A stretch of DNA of 64,000 bases from Jeotgalibacillus haloalkalitolerans (lineage in GTDB: Bacteria > Bacillota > Bacilli > Bacillales > Jeotgalibacillaceae): positions 372,001 through 436,000 of the forward strand of contig NZ_JAXQNN010000002.1 in assembly GCF_034427455.1 (NCBI RefSeq). Direction: 5' to 3'. This document shows positions 36,317 through 44,473 of the stretch, in pieces. The stretch's first letter is position 1; each line of letters opens with the position of its first letter. Below the pieces are notes generated by a model. That model was not told the origin of the DNA. It worked only from the letters and a program-made list of their open reading frames with translations, and ran no database searches. A program made the position numbers and the translations under genes.

Positions 36317-36322
36317 TGGTAT
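36317..36322 (+). promoter_or_regulatory. Extended -10 promoter of CheX-like gene
   Basis: TGGTATAAT is an extended -10 about 33 bases before the CheX-like start; the -35 region is T-rich (TTTTTT, 18-base spacer). Confidence 0.5.
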
Positions 36323-36354
36323 AATAGAATCATTATTTTGCGCTGGAGGTTCAT

Positions 36355-36807
36355 ATGAGTACATCTAAAGTAGTAAAAAATTTATTAAATGGAATGATCC
36401 ACTCTATAAATAAAGTCGTACCGGTGACCATTAAACATAGTAATCCTTCTGTTTTAAATATGCCTTATCAGCAAAATCAGGTCGCGGTATTAATTGGTAT
36501 GACCGGTGAATTAAAAGGCAATATTTTAATTGACGGCGATAAAAAGCATTTTAGCAGTCTGGGAGAATCAATGTACGGGATGCATCTTGAAGATGATATG
36601 CTGATCTCATTTATCGGTGAAGTTGGCAACATGATCGCAGGAAATCTGACAACTTATATCTCTTCAGAGGGTGTAGAAATGGATATTACGCCTCCTTCGG
36701 TGATGTCTGGAAGTTCAACGCTTCATAACTTTAAACAGGCTGTTCATTTACCGTTTGAAGCAGCTGGTATTGGCCAATTCTCAATTCTTGTATCTATTCA
36801 GAAGTAA
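36355..36807 (+). CDS. CheX/CheC-like phosphatase-fold protein
   Basis: A 150-residue single-domain protein of the CheX family. The helix with E-x2-N (GEVGNMIAGN) is the CheX/CheC phosphatase signature that inserts next to the phospho-aspartate of CheY, here present once as in CheX. No chemotaxis genes are near. It may dephosphorylate a response regulator other than CheY. Start follows GGAGGTTCAT. Single gene, followed by a GCCTGGGACA terminator and a repeat element. Confidence 0.84.
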   Translation: MSTSKVVKNLLNGMIHSINKVVPVTIKHSNPSVLNMPYQQNQVAVLIGMTGELKGNILIDGDKKHFSSLGESMYGMHLEDDMLISFIGEVGNMIAGNLTTYISSEGVEMDITPPSVMSGSSTLHNFKQAVHLPFEAAGIGQFSILVSIQK

Positions 36808-36810
36808 GAA

Positions 36811-36841
36811 AGAGCCTGGGACATAGTGTCTCAGGCTTTTA
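36811..36841 (+). terminator. CheX-like gene terminator, GCCTGGGACA type
   Basis: Hairpin AGCCTGGGACA / TGTCTCAGGCT (36813-36837) with TTTTAA after it; joined directly to the long structured repeat. Confidence 0.75.
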
Positions 36842-36972
36842 ATGTCGATGCGCTGCGTTTCAGGCGGACGCTTTCCGGACGGAGGTCGCTAAGCCTCCTC
36901 GCCTACGGCTGCGGGGTCTCAGCTTCCCTCTATTCGTCCCGGAGTCGCCGCCTAACGCTTCGCTACACTAAG
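36842..36972. repeat. GC-rich structured intergenic repeat, copy 1
   Basis: About 130 bases, much richer in G+C than the surroundings and not coding. It forms an imperfect long palindrome: GCG-x2-GCGTT, AGGCGG and CCGGACG on the left face their complements (CCGCC, CGTCCCGG, AACGCTTCGC) on the right, with an inner GGAGG/CCTCC hairpin and the block GCTGCGGGGTCTCAGC. The same block layout, with variations, occurs near 48.7 kb. Similar repeats are scattered between genes in many Bacillaceae. Confidence 0.75.
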
Positions 36973-37089
36973 TTAATCACAATTAACATATCTAACTTAT
37001 TTAGATTGATTGTTTTGTTCTTTTGAAAAGTTTCACGTTTCCCTGCTATGCTTCCATAATGATAAAGCCTTTGTCAGACAATCAAGTAC

Positions 37090-37863
37090 TTAAAATCCAT
37101 TAATTGTCATACCGCCATCTACAAATAATGTCTGGCCTGTTACGTAACTGCCTGCATCGGATGAAAGGAACAGTGCAGGACCAACAAGCTCCTCCACCTG
37201 GCCAACTCTTTTTAATGGGGTAACAGCCAGGATTTCATTTAGATATTCTTCGTCTTCAAGCAGATGTTTTGTTAAAGGGGTTTCAAAGTACCATGGGCCG
37301 ATTGAATTCACCCTGACACCATGACTTCCCCATTCATAGGCAAGCACTTTGGTCATCTGGATCATGGCAGCTTTTGAAGCTGCATAGACGACGCCTGTTT
37401 TCAGTGCTACATGACCTGCAACTGAAGATACAGATAAAATACTCCCGCCGTTAACCTGCTCCTGCATTTTAGCCCCGACAGCCTGTGACATCATAAACGC
37501 AGATTTCACATTAGTATCCATAATTTTTATCCATTCTTCCTCAGTCACGTCATTCGCTTTAGACCTGATATTCATTCCGGCATTATTGATCAGAATATCT
37601 ACCTGGTGATGATCGCTGAATATTCTCTCAACAGTTGCTTTCAGTTCGGTCGTATTTGTAACATCCATCTGGTAGACGGATGCAGTACCTCCCAGATCTT
37701 CAATATCACTTTTCACCTGATTCAGCTCTGATTCAGTGCGTGAACAAAGAATAACCTCTGCTCCTGCCAATGAAAAGCCGATCGCCAGGGCACGGCCGAT
37801 TCCTCTGCCTGCGCCGGTTATAATTGCTTTTTTACCATCCAGTCTGAACGAAGGAAGTTTCAT
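37090..37863 (-). CDS. SDR-family oxidoreductase
   Basis: A 257-residue classical short-chain dehydrogenase using NAD(P). It has TGAGRGIG (cofactor), NNAGMN, the catalytic Ser in SVSSVAG and YAASK (Y-x3-K), and the C-terminal GQTLFVDGG. It resembles gluconate 5-dehydrogenase and 3-oxoacyl reductase-type SDRs; the substrate cannot be named. Start 37863 follows AAGGAGAGAGAAT. It lies 11 bases downstream of ypwA, so they are likely co-transcribed. Confidence 0.85.
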   Translation of the reverse strand: MKLPSFRLDGKKAIITGAGRGIGRALAIGFSLAGAEVILCSRTESELNQVKSDIEDLGGTASVYQMDVTNTTELKATVERIFSDHHQVDILINNAGMNIRSKANDVTEEEWIKIMDTNVKSAFMMSQAVGAKMQEQVNGGSILSVSSVAGHVALKTGVVYAASKAAMIQMTKVLAYEWGSHGVRVNSIGPWYFETPLTKHLLEDEEYLNEILAVTPLKRVGQVEELVGPALFLSSDAGSYVTGQTLFVDGGMTINGF

Positions 37864-37874
37864 ATTCTCTCTCC

Positions 37875-39392
37875 TTATTTTGCAGATTCAAGGTTATAAA
37901 GCGCAGCATATTTTTCCTGCAGGTATTTGATGAGATAGTCTGCATTCAGCCCTTCTCCGGTAGCTTCCTGTAAAATATCAAGCGGTTTTTTAGTTTTGCC
38001 GAAACGGTGAACTTTTTCAGTCATCCAGTTTTTAATTGGTGCGATATCACCACTTGCGATATATTCATCAAACCCCGGAAGGTCCTTTAACATAGCGTGC
38101 TTGAATTGAGCCGCATACATGTATCCCAGTGCATAAGATGGGAAATAACCAAAAGAGCCGCCTGACCAGTGGACGTCCTGTAAAATACCTTCTGCATCAT
38201 TCGATGGCACTATACCCAGGTATTCCTTATACTTCTGATTCCACACATCCGGCAGTTCAGCAACCTCATAGTCAGCATTGAAAAGACCTTTTTCAATTTC
38301 ATATCTGATCATAATGTGCAGCGCATAGGTCAGTTCATCTGCATCCACTCTGATCAGGGAAGGTTTTGATTCATTAATTCCTGATAAAAAGTCTTCTACC
38401 GAAACATCATTGAACTGTTCAGGGGAATACTCCTTCAGCGCTGGGAGGTGACGGCGCCAGAATTCAGGATGTCTTCCAACAAAATTTTCCATAAACAATG
38501 ATTGAGATTCATGAATCCCCATTGAGGTCCCGCCGCTTAGTGGTGTTCCATTTAATGCAGGATCAATATTCTGCTCATACAGTGCATGACCGCATTCATG
38601 TATCGTTCCAAAAATCGCTCCGCGGAAATCATTTTCATCATAGCGCGTCGTGATCCTGACATCCCCGGTATTCAGTCCTGTTGCAAACGGGTGAACCGTT
38701 TCATCAAGTCTTCCGGCTTCAAAATCATAACCGAGTTCCTTCAGGACATGTACACTGAATTCACGCTGTGCATCTTTTGGGAAATGCTGATAGATAAAGG
38801 ATGTTTCAGGTTTAACATCGGAAGCCTCAATTCCCTTAACAAGCGGAACGATTGCTTCACGTACTTTGCCAAACACTTCATCTAAGACTTCGACGGTTAC
38901 ACCCGGTTCGTACATATCAAGGAGTGTATTATAAGGATTTCCTTCATATCCCCAATACTCTATAAATCGTCTTGTTGTATCAACAAGCTCCTTCAAATAT
39001 GGCTCAAATAATGAAAAGTCAGATTTTTCACGGGCTTCTTCCCAGACATTTTCAGCTTTTGATTTCAAAACAACATATTTTTTAAATTCATCTTCAGGAA
39101 TTTTTCTATTACGGTTAAACTCTTTTTCGCATTCCTCAAGCATTTTCACAGTGAGTTCATCCAGCTCACTCTTATGATTATTTAACTCCTGTATGTATTC
39201 AGCCATCTGATCTGATGTAGACATGTTAAATACTTCAGATGACAAAGTACCAATTACTTCTGAGCGCTGTTCAATTGCTTTTTTAGGTGCGCCTGTACGT
39301 AAGTCCCAGAATATTAACCCTAATGCTTCCTCATATGCAGAGATTTTATTCAAATGAGTAATAAAATCCTTTTTTACTGTTTCTAATGTCAA
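37875..39392 (-). CDS. ypwA: Metallocarboxypeptidase, M32 family
   Basis: A 505-residue M32 carboxypeptidase (Taq/YpwA type), cytosolic, mostly helical. The zinc site is HECGH (in GTIHECGHALYEQ) with a downstream Glu in GIHESQSLF; the DVHWSGGSFGYFPSYALGYMYAAQ block is diagnostic. TTG 39392 is chosen: GGAGGG lies 6 bases upstream, whereas ATG 39410 lies before that site. Removes C-terminal residues from peptides. Upstream partner of an SDR gene. Confidence 0.93.
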   Translation of the reverse strand: MTLETVKKDFITHLNKISAYEEALGLIFWDLRTGAPKKAIEQRSEVIGTLSSEVFNMSTSDQMAEYIQELNNHKSELDELTVKMLEECEKEFNRNRKIPEDEFKKYVVLKSKAENVWEEAREKSDFSLFEPYLKELVDTTRRFIEYWGYEGNPYNTLLDMYEPGVTVEVLDEVFGKVREAIVPLVKGIEASDVKPETSFIYQHFPKDAQREFSVHVLKELGYDFEAGRLDETVHPFATGLNTGDVRITTRYDENDFRGAIFGTIHECGHALYEQNIDPALNGTPLSGGTSMGIHESQSLFMENFVGRHPEFWRRHLPALKEYSPEQFNDVSVEDFLSGINESKPSLIRVDADELTYALHIMIRYEIEKGLFNADYEVAELPDVWNQKYKEYLGIVPSNDAEGILQDVHWSGGSFGYFPSYALGYMYAAQFKHAMLKDLPGFDEYIASGDIAPIKNWMTEKVHRFGKTKKPLDILQEATGEGLNADYLIKYLQEKYAALYNLESAK

Positions 39393-39477
39393 GGTGATCC
39401 CTCCAGTCATTTTTCATTCTTTATCTTATCATACTTTTCTGAAAAAATAATGAATCTATTTCGGGAAGTGAAGTAAA

Positions 39478-39511
39478 TAGAAAAAGAGACTGCGAAAATT
39501 TCACAGTCTCT
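39478..39511 (-). terminator. ypvA terminator
   Basis: Stem AGAGACTG/CAGTCTCT (39485-39511) with minus-strand TTTTTCTATTT. Confidence 0.85.
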
Positions 39512-39519
39512 GCAACTTT

Positions 39520-41430
39520 TTATTTTACTACTTCAGGTTCAACCGGAAGGATTTTTTTAATCTCAGGAATCCACTTTTCTTCTTCAGGTGATAAGAATAT
39601 CGTAATATTGCCCTTATCAGATGAAGAACGGATCAGCCTGCCTGCTCCCTGTTGTAACCTGAGCAGCATATAAGGCAGGTCAACCTCTTTCATTGGATCT
39701 TCTGCATGATTGCGTTTTGCTTCAAATACCGGATCATCTGGCGGGAATGGAAGTGACTCAATCATGACCTGATTCAGACTCAGACCTGGCACATCAAGAC
39801 CTTCCCACAGGTTGATAGAAGCAAGAACTGACGAGGTATCCTCCTGGAATTTCTCGACCAGCGTGCTAATCTCCTCATCACCCTCATAAAGACATTGCTT
39901 CTCTTCTATCATGTTTGTAAACCTGAAAAGATTCTGATCTTCATGATTATTAAACAGAATAAGTGAGCCACCCTCATTCTCGTTTACAATCTCAGAAATC
40001 GCATTTGCTCTCTCAGCCTGATCCAGCACTCTGATTTGAATCTTCATGACTTCTTCGTATTCATAAGGCGATTCAACAGTAAAGGATGAATAATCATCAA
40101 TACCAAGGCTGGCAGCCAGATAAGTGAAATCTTCATCAACAGAAAGTGTTGCTGAGGAAAAAATAAATGGAAGCTTTTTAGAGAAAACTTCTTCTCTTAA
40201 TATTTCCTCAACCATCCTTGGCATAATGACCAGTCTCTCGTCATCAAAATTTTCTTCAAGCCAGATAATTGCATTATCATCTTCAACAAGCAGCTTTAAA
40301 GAAAATAAAACGGTTTCGAGATATTCTTCAGAAATTTTAAGGTCATATTCATCAATTACATACATCTCTGACTCAAATACAAGCTCCTCAAGGAGATCGT
40401 CAATAGACTTCTTCAGTTTTGAAGTAGCCTGTATTAACTGGTCTGTTTTTTTAATTTTCATTCTCTCTGAGCTGCGGTCAGCACTTTTGCTGATCAGTGC
40501 AAACCAGTCGTCATGCATCTCAAGGATTGAATCAATCAGTAAAAGTGTTTTTTCTCTTACGTCATTACCGGAAAGCTTTGACAGAACTTTCTCCATTGAT
40601 TGAAGAGAAGTCTTATAAGTCAGTGCTTTTTGTGCAGCATATTCAAGCAGATGCCCCTCATCAAATATAACAGAGCTTGCTTCCGGGAGTAACGGGAGCT
40701 GACCCTCTCTGACTCTCGCATCCTTTGTCCAGATATGCTCCATATAAAAATCATGTGAACAGACAATCAGATCTCCTGCCTGTCTGTAATATTCCCTGTG
40801 CAGCGTCTGTCCGCACCGGTGTCTGACATCACAGCTCAGACAATCCTGAAGCGAATCATAATTTACAGCCTGCCACTGCTCATCATCTAAATATGGATAC
40901 TCTTTACGGTCACCATATGGATAGAATGATGACATAGAACCTGCTCCGTAGACGAATTCCGGAAGCTGCAGATAAACATCTTCAATCGCTTCATCCTCGG
41001 TGCGTTTATCTGCTTCATCAAGCTTCTTTAAACATAAATACTGCTCTCTTGATTTTGCAAGCCTTACGTCGATTTCCATATCAAGCATCTGCTCAATCTT
41101 TTTAATATCACCAGTCGGCTTAACCAGCTGTTCAATCAATGTTTCGTCTGCGCAGGCAATGATGGCAGGTCTGCCTGTGTATCTCGCGTATGCCACTGCA
41201 TATAGAAGATAAGCAATTGTTTTGCCGGTCCCGACACCTGCTTCTGCAAAAATCACAGATTTATTTTTATAAGCCTGTTCAAGCTGAAAAGCCATAAAAA
41301 TCTGCTCATCGCGCAACTCCAGGCCTTTTTCAGGTAAAATGTCATAAAAAACATCACCAATCCAGTCACCTAATGCCTCATAAAATGACTGATCACTTGT
41401 TACCGGAAAAGGAAGGCTTTTTGTATTCAT
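39520..41430 (-). CDS. ypvA: DinG/XPD-like ATP-dependent helicase YpvA
   Basis: A 636-residue superfamily 2 helicase of the DinG/Rad3 (XPD) class. Walker A is EAGVGTGKT (about residue 66), Walker B is the variant DEGH (FDEGHLLEYAA), and motif VI is LQQGAGRLIRSS. Four cysteines between them (YLCLKK, CLSC, RHRCGQ) can ligate the Fe-S cluster used by this class for 5'-3' unwinding. Start follows AAGGGAATGATTGA. It lies 12 bases after ypsC and is probably co-transcribed with it. Confidence 0.9.
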   Translation of the reverse strand: MNTKSLPFPVTSDQSFYEALGDWIGDVFYDILPEKGLELRDEQIFMAFQLEQAYKNKSVIFAEAGVGTGKTIAYLLYAVAYARYTGRPAIIACADETLIEQLVKPTGDIKKIEQMLDMEIDVRLAKSREQYLCLKKLDEADKRTEDEAIEDVYLQLPEFVYGAGSMSSFYPYGDRKEYPYLDDEQWQAVNYDSLQDCLSCDVRHRCGQTLHREYYRQAGDLIVCSHDFYMEHIWTKDARVREGQLPLLPEASSVIFDEGHLLEYAAQKALTYKTSLQSMEKVLSKLSGNDVREKTLLLIDSILEMHDDWFALISKSADRSSERMKIKKTDQLIQATSKLKKSIDDLLEELVFESEMYVIDEYDLKISEEYLETVLFSLKLLVEDDNAIIWLEENFDDERLVIMPRMVEEILREEVFSKKLPFIFSSATLSVDEDFTYLAASLGIDDYSSFTVESPYEYEEVMKIQIRVLDQAERANAISEIVNENEGGSLILFNNHEDQNLFRFTNMIEEKQCLYEGDEEISTLVEKFQEDTSSVLASINLWEGLDVPGLSLNQVMIESLPFPPDDPVFEAKRNHAEDPMKEVDLPYMLLRLQQGAGRLIRSSSDKGNITIFLSPEEEKWIPEIKKILPVEPEVVK

Positions 41431-41442
41431 TCAATCATTCCC

Positions 41443-42585
41443 TTAATCATTTTTACGTTTAGGACGCTGACCAAAATACTGATAATAATCTGTACGGATA
41501 AAACCGTTGAACAATTTACGCTTCTTTGTTGCTTTCTTTCCATACAGATCCTCGAAATGAGGGTGTGAAGTGATGATATATTTTGACCATGTCGGGTATT
41601 GTTCAAATACCTGTCCCATATCGCGATACATTTTTTCCACTTCTTCCTCTTCCCCGATCCGTTCACCATACGGAGGATTACCAACAATTACACCGTAATC
41701 ATTGTCCGCTGTGAAATCTTTCACCTGCATCTGCTTAAATTGAATTAAGTCTCCAAGACCTGCTTCTATCGCATTTTCTTTCGCAACTTCAATCATTTTG
41801 TGATCTACATCTGTTCCATAAATTTCAAGCGGTTGATCATAATTTGCAGCCGCTTCTGCATCTTCTCTAACTTTGTCCCAGATAGAACCGGGGATGATTG
41901 GCCATTCTTCTGAAATAAATTCACGATTGAAGCCAGGTGCAATATTCTGTCCGATTAATGCTGCTTCAATCGGAATTGTACCCGATCCGCAAAACGGGTC
42001 ATGAAAAGGTCTGTCAGGACGCCAGTTTGTTAATTTGATCAGGGCCGCTGCCATTGTTTCTTTCAAAGGAGCTTCCCCCTGGCCTGTCCGGTAACCCCGT
42101 TTGTGAAGTCCGGCTCCACTTGTATCTACAGTTAGTGTAACTTTATCATTTCTGATCGCCACTTCAATTTTATAAGTCGGACCGCTTTCTTCAAGAAAAC
42201 TCATTCTCTTATAAGCCGCCTTCATCCGTTCAACAATTGCTTTTTTCACGATTGACTGACAGTCCGGCACACTGTAAAGCTTTGATTTAACGGATTTCCC
42301 AGATACCGGAAATGCTGCATCCACAGCCATTAGCGTCTCCCATGGAATCGCTTTTGTACCTTCGAACAGCTGGTCAAATGAATAAGCATTAAATTCACCC
42401 ATGACAATCTTTACTCTGTCCGCAGTACGAAGCCACATGTTGGCTTTTACAATCGCAAGCTCGTCACCTTCAAAAAATATTTTACCGTTCTCTACCGTTG
42501 TTTCATAACCAAGGTCTTTCACTTCTCTTGCAACAATTGATTCCAGACCCATTGCTGCAGTAGCAACTAATTTATAAGTAGCCAT
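41443..42585 (-). CDS. ypsC: THUMP-domain RNA methyltransferase (RlmL-like)
   Basis: A 380-residue class I SAM-dependent RNA methyltransferase. A THUMP RNA-binding domain (about 45-155) precedes the methyltransferase with DPFCGSGTIPIEAAL (SAM) and the amino-methylating motif NPPYGERIG. This matches the N-terminal half of E. coli RlmKL, which makes m2G2445 in 23S rRNA. Start follows AGAGGTGACAT. Located between rnpB and ypvA as in B. subtilis. Confidence 0.92.
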   Translation of the reverse strand: MATYKLVATAAMGLESIVAREVKDLGYETTVENGKIFFEGDELAIVKANMWLRTADRVKIVMGEFNAYSFDQLFEGTKAIPWETLMAVDAAFPVSGKSVKSKLYSVPDCQSIVKKAIVERMKAAYKRMSFLEESGPTYKIEVAIRNDKVTLTVDTSGAGLHKRGYRTGQGEAPLKETMAAALIKLTNWRPDRPFHDPFCGSGTIPIEAALIGQNIAPGFNREFISEEWPIIPGSIWDKVREDAEAAANYDQPLEIYGTDVDHKMIEVAKENAIEAGLGDLIQFKQMQVKDFTADNDYGVIVGNPPYGERIGEEEEVEKMYRDMGQVFEQYPTWSKYIITSHPHFEDLYGKKATKKRKLFNGFIRTDYYQYFGQRPKRKND

Positions 42586-42637
42586 ATGTCACCTCTGATA
42601 ATGTTTATTCTATATTCATCATACCCTGATTCGAAAG

Positions 42638-42668
42638 AAAAAAGGCAGACCTCCTGATTACGGTCATG
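42638..42668 (-). terminator. rnpB terminator
   Basis: Stem GGCA-T-GACC / GGTC-TGCC (one bulged base) followed by TTTTTTC on the minus strand. Confidence 0.75.
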
Positions 42669-42698
42669 CCTTCTGATCATGTCATTATAATATTGGTC

Positions 42699-43100
42699 AA
42701 CCAGCTAATGGTCTGTAAGCCATGTTTTGTTCAAGCGTACTTTAGCGCCTGTTAAGCTTGTACGACAAGCGGCAATCATCTATCTGCCGGCAATTATGCC
42801 GGCCTCTCCCTTTGTTCATTTCCTCCGGGAAAGTGCCTCTACCATTGTTTGAGTTTCTCACTCGTGGGGTTTACCTCGTTCCACTTCCATCATTTCTGAC
42901 AGAACTTCGTCACTGTGGCACTTTCAAGAGATGCATACCATATCTGTCAGACTTAGGTATCTTCTCTGCCGTCAGCCTGATCCAACAGACTGCCTCCGCT
43001 TATTTTTTCGCGAAGCACGAACACTACGGGCATCTCAGCACCGTGTGAGCATGGACTTTCCTCTGCTATAAGCAGCAATTGCCCAACCATTTAGCCGGTT
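42699..43100 (-). ncRNA. rnpB: RNase P RNA, B-type
   Basis: The catalytic RNA of RNase P, which removes 5' leaders from pre-tRNA. The minus strand shows the universal CR-I block GAGGAAAGTCCATGCTC, the B-type GGTGCTGAGATGCCCGTAG segment, GAAAGTGCCACAGTGACGAAG, GTAAACCCC, GATAGATGATTGCCGC and the 3' block AACAAAACATGGCTTACAG. The ends are set by helix P1, in which ACCGGCTAAATGGT pairs with ACCATTAGCTGGT. The length of about 402 bases matches the 401-base B. subtilis RNA. Own promoter and terminator. Confidence 0.97.
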
Positions 43101-43113
43101 TCGCCAAAATCAA

Positions 43114-43142
43114 ATTATACAGTGAACAGTTACAATAAGCAA
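43114..43142 (-). promoter_or_regulatory. rnpB promoter
   Basis: Minus-strand -35 TTGCTT (43137-43142), 17-base spacer, -10 TATAAT (43114-43119), placing the start about 10 bases before helix P1. Confidence 0.75.
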
Positions 43143-43152
43143 GAAGCTTTTT

Positions 43153-43476
43153 CTACCTGTCTTCGTATAATTTTCTTCCGAACACTTCTTTTTCCAAATT
43201 GGACAGTCTTTTCAGAATATCAAAGTTTGTTGTCCCGCTGGCAGTTGTTTGAGGCTGAGTCTGCTGCACAGTTGATCTGCGCTGAGGTTCAGGACTCTTC
43301 TGTGCTCTTTTCAGCTCATTTTCCAGTGTTTCAATTCTTTCTGCAAATGCTTCATAATCCTTAATGATCTGATCAAGAAAAGCATCTACTTCTTCAGGCT
43401 TATAACCTCTCATCGCTGTTTTAAATTCTCGTTCAAGTATTTCTTTTGCAGTTAATTGTGCCACGTCATTTTTCAT
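43153..43476 (-). CDS. gpsB: Cell division protein GpsB
   Basis: A 107-residue DivIVA-like coiled-coil protein that shuttles between the side wall and septum and guides penicillin-binding proteins, notably PBP1 (PonA, also in this window). The N-terminal membrane-contact and coil region has [35 protein letters not shown]; a Gln/Ser/Thr linker leads to the C-terminal [16 protein letters not shown] oligomerisation helix. ATG 43476 follows CCGAGGTGAATATA; the longer frame overlaps ypsA. Confidence 0.95.
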   Translation of the reverse strand: MKNDVAQLTAKEILEREFKTAMRGYKPEEVDAFLDQIIKDYEAFAERIETLENELKRAQKSPEPQRRSTVQQTQPQTTASGTTNFDILKRLSNLEKEVFGRKLYEDR

Positions 43477-43535
43477 TATATTCACCTCGGCTATCGTATC
43501 CAGTATATTTATTTTTCCAAAAAGCAGGTCGCTTG

Positions 43536-44096
43536 TCAATCAGGTTCTGATTCACTTAATACAGCTTCCTCTGCAATCCATTGTAAATCCTGAAAATCGA
43601 TCCTGATAATTTCCAGCTTATTTTGTTCAGCATATGTCTCAGCTTTCTTTAATAAAAAGGCTGGAGAGCCATCTTTTTCTTCGTCATGGATCAACAGCAA
43701 ACCATCAGCCTTATTCAGTAAGAAATCATCTCTGTTTCTGAACTGGGAAGGATCAGTATAAGGCTTATTTGAAACTGAGGCAGTAAAGTCAGCACTTTTT
43801 AATATGTTTTGATAATTCGTCTGGTTTTCTTCATTCCATTTCTCTTCCTGACTTAAAAAAGGTGTAATGACTGCAAGCTGTAAAGCTGGATATTCAGCTT
43901 TTAACTGAATAACTGCTTCAGCAGCCCATTGTTCCACACCGAGACCGCCGGATACAATGACCCACTCAAGCCCTTCATCAATCAGTGTGACCAGACGCTG
44001 TCTGATTGCTTTTTTAATCACTCCGACAGCAGGATCACCGGATTTGAAAATACCCAGCTCATGGGATTTATATCCGGAAATAACAAGTGTTTTCAT
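43536..44096 (-). CDS. ypsA: SLOG-family protein YpsA
   Basis: A 186-residue DUF1273/SLOG-fold protein of the DprA/TIGR00725 group. The nucleotide-binding loop is [29 protein letters not shown] is also conserved. In Gram-positive cocci and Bacillus, overproduction blocks cell division in a GpsB-linked manner, and it always sits next to gpsB. The ligand is unknown, with an ADP-ribose-like or nucleotide ligand inferred from the fold. Confidence 0.92.
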   Translation of the reverse strand: MKTLVISGYKSHELGIFKSGDPAVGVIKKAIRQRLVTLIDEGLEWVIVSGGLGVEQWAAEAVIQLKAEYPALQLAVITPFLSQEEKWNEENQTNYQNILKSADFTASVSNKPYTDPSQFRNRDDFLLNKADGLLLIHDEEKDGSPAFLLKKAETYAEQNKLEIIRIDFQDLQWIAEEAVLSESEPD

Positions 44097-44119
44097 GTAA
44101 TCACCGTAATTTCTGTAAG

Positions 44120-44153
44120 AAATAAAAGCGGCGGGACTATTTTATCCTGCCGC
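44120..44153 (-). terminator. Terminator of the 30-aa peptide gene
   Basis: Stem GCGGC-A-GGA / TCC-C-GCCGC (44128-44153) with minus-strand TTTTATTTC. It separates the small peptide gene from ypsA. Confidence 0.82.
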
Positions 44154-44196
44154 TTCAAAATACATAAATTCAGCTATTTATCTGTTACTTTAATAT

Positions 44197-44289
44197 TTAT
44201 AATACAGAAAGCTGATCTCCAATGGCTGAGAACACGTAAGCAGTAGCACCAATCACGAAGAAAAACAACAATAACAGTAATTTTCTCAT
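44197..44289 (-). CDS. 30-aa single-span membrane peptide
   Basis: A tiny ORF of 30 codons: Met-Arg-Lys, then a hydrophobic helix (LLLLLFFFVIGATAYVF) and a short polar tail ending SVL. The site upstream is TTGGGGTTGAAAGT, only a fair Shine-Dalgarno. It has its own promoter with an inverted repeat and is followed by a strong terminator, so it forms a single-gene unit between yprB and ypsA. I recognise no family. It could act in the membrane in division or stress; this is inference only. Confidence 0.5.
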   Translation of the reverse strand: MRKLLLLLFFFVIGATAYVFSAIGDQLSVL

Positions 44290-44323
44290 ACTTTCAACCC
44301 CAAATAAATTCAATAATTTAATA

Positions 44324-44355
44324 GTACAATTGTTTCCCAGGTGAAACAACCACCT
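44324..44355 (-). promoter_or_regulatory. Promoter of 30-aa peptide gene with inverted repeat
   Basis: Minus-strand -35 TTGTTT and -10 TACTAT (near 44324) with a 17-base spacer. The -35 and spacer are covered by the inverted repeat TTGTTTC-N6-GAAACAA (44330-44349), an operator-like arrangement. Confidence 0.5.
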
Positions 44356-44473
44356 ATTAAACATTGATTCTTGTCTATTTTGTGACAATTCTGCAGAATG
44401 AGTCAGATTCTTGTCGAAAGTTCATCGTGAAAGTCCGGTAAAACTGTCATTTATTGCGCTTCCCCGGGAAATA

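Noticed and set aside
42758-43364. Open reading frames on the plus strand across 42.76-43.36 kb
   Set aside because: They run antisense through rnpB and gpsB and have no ribosome-binding site or family features.
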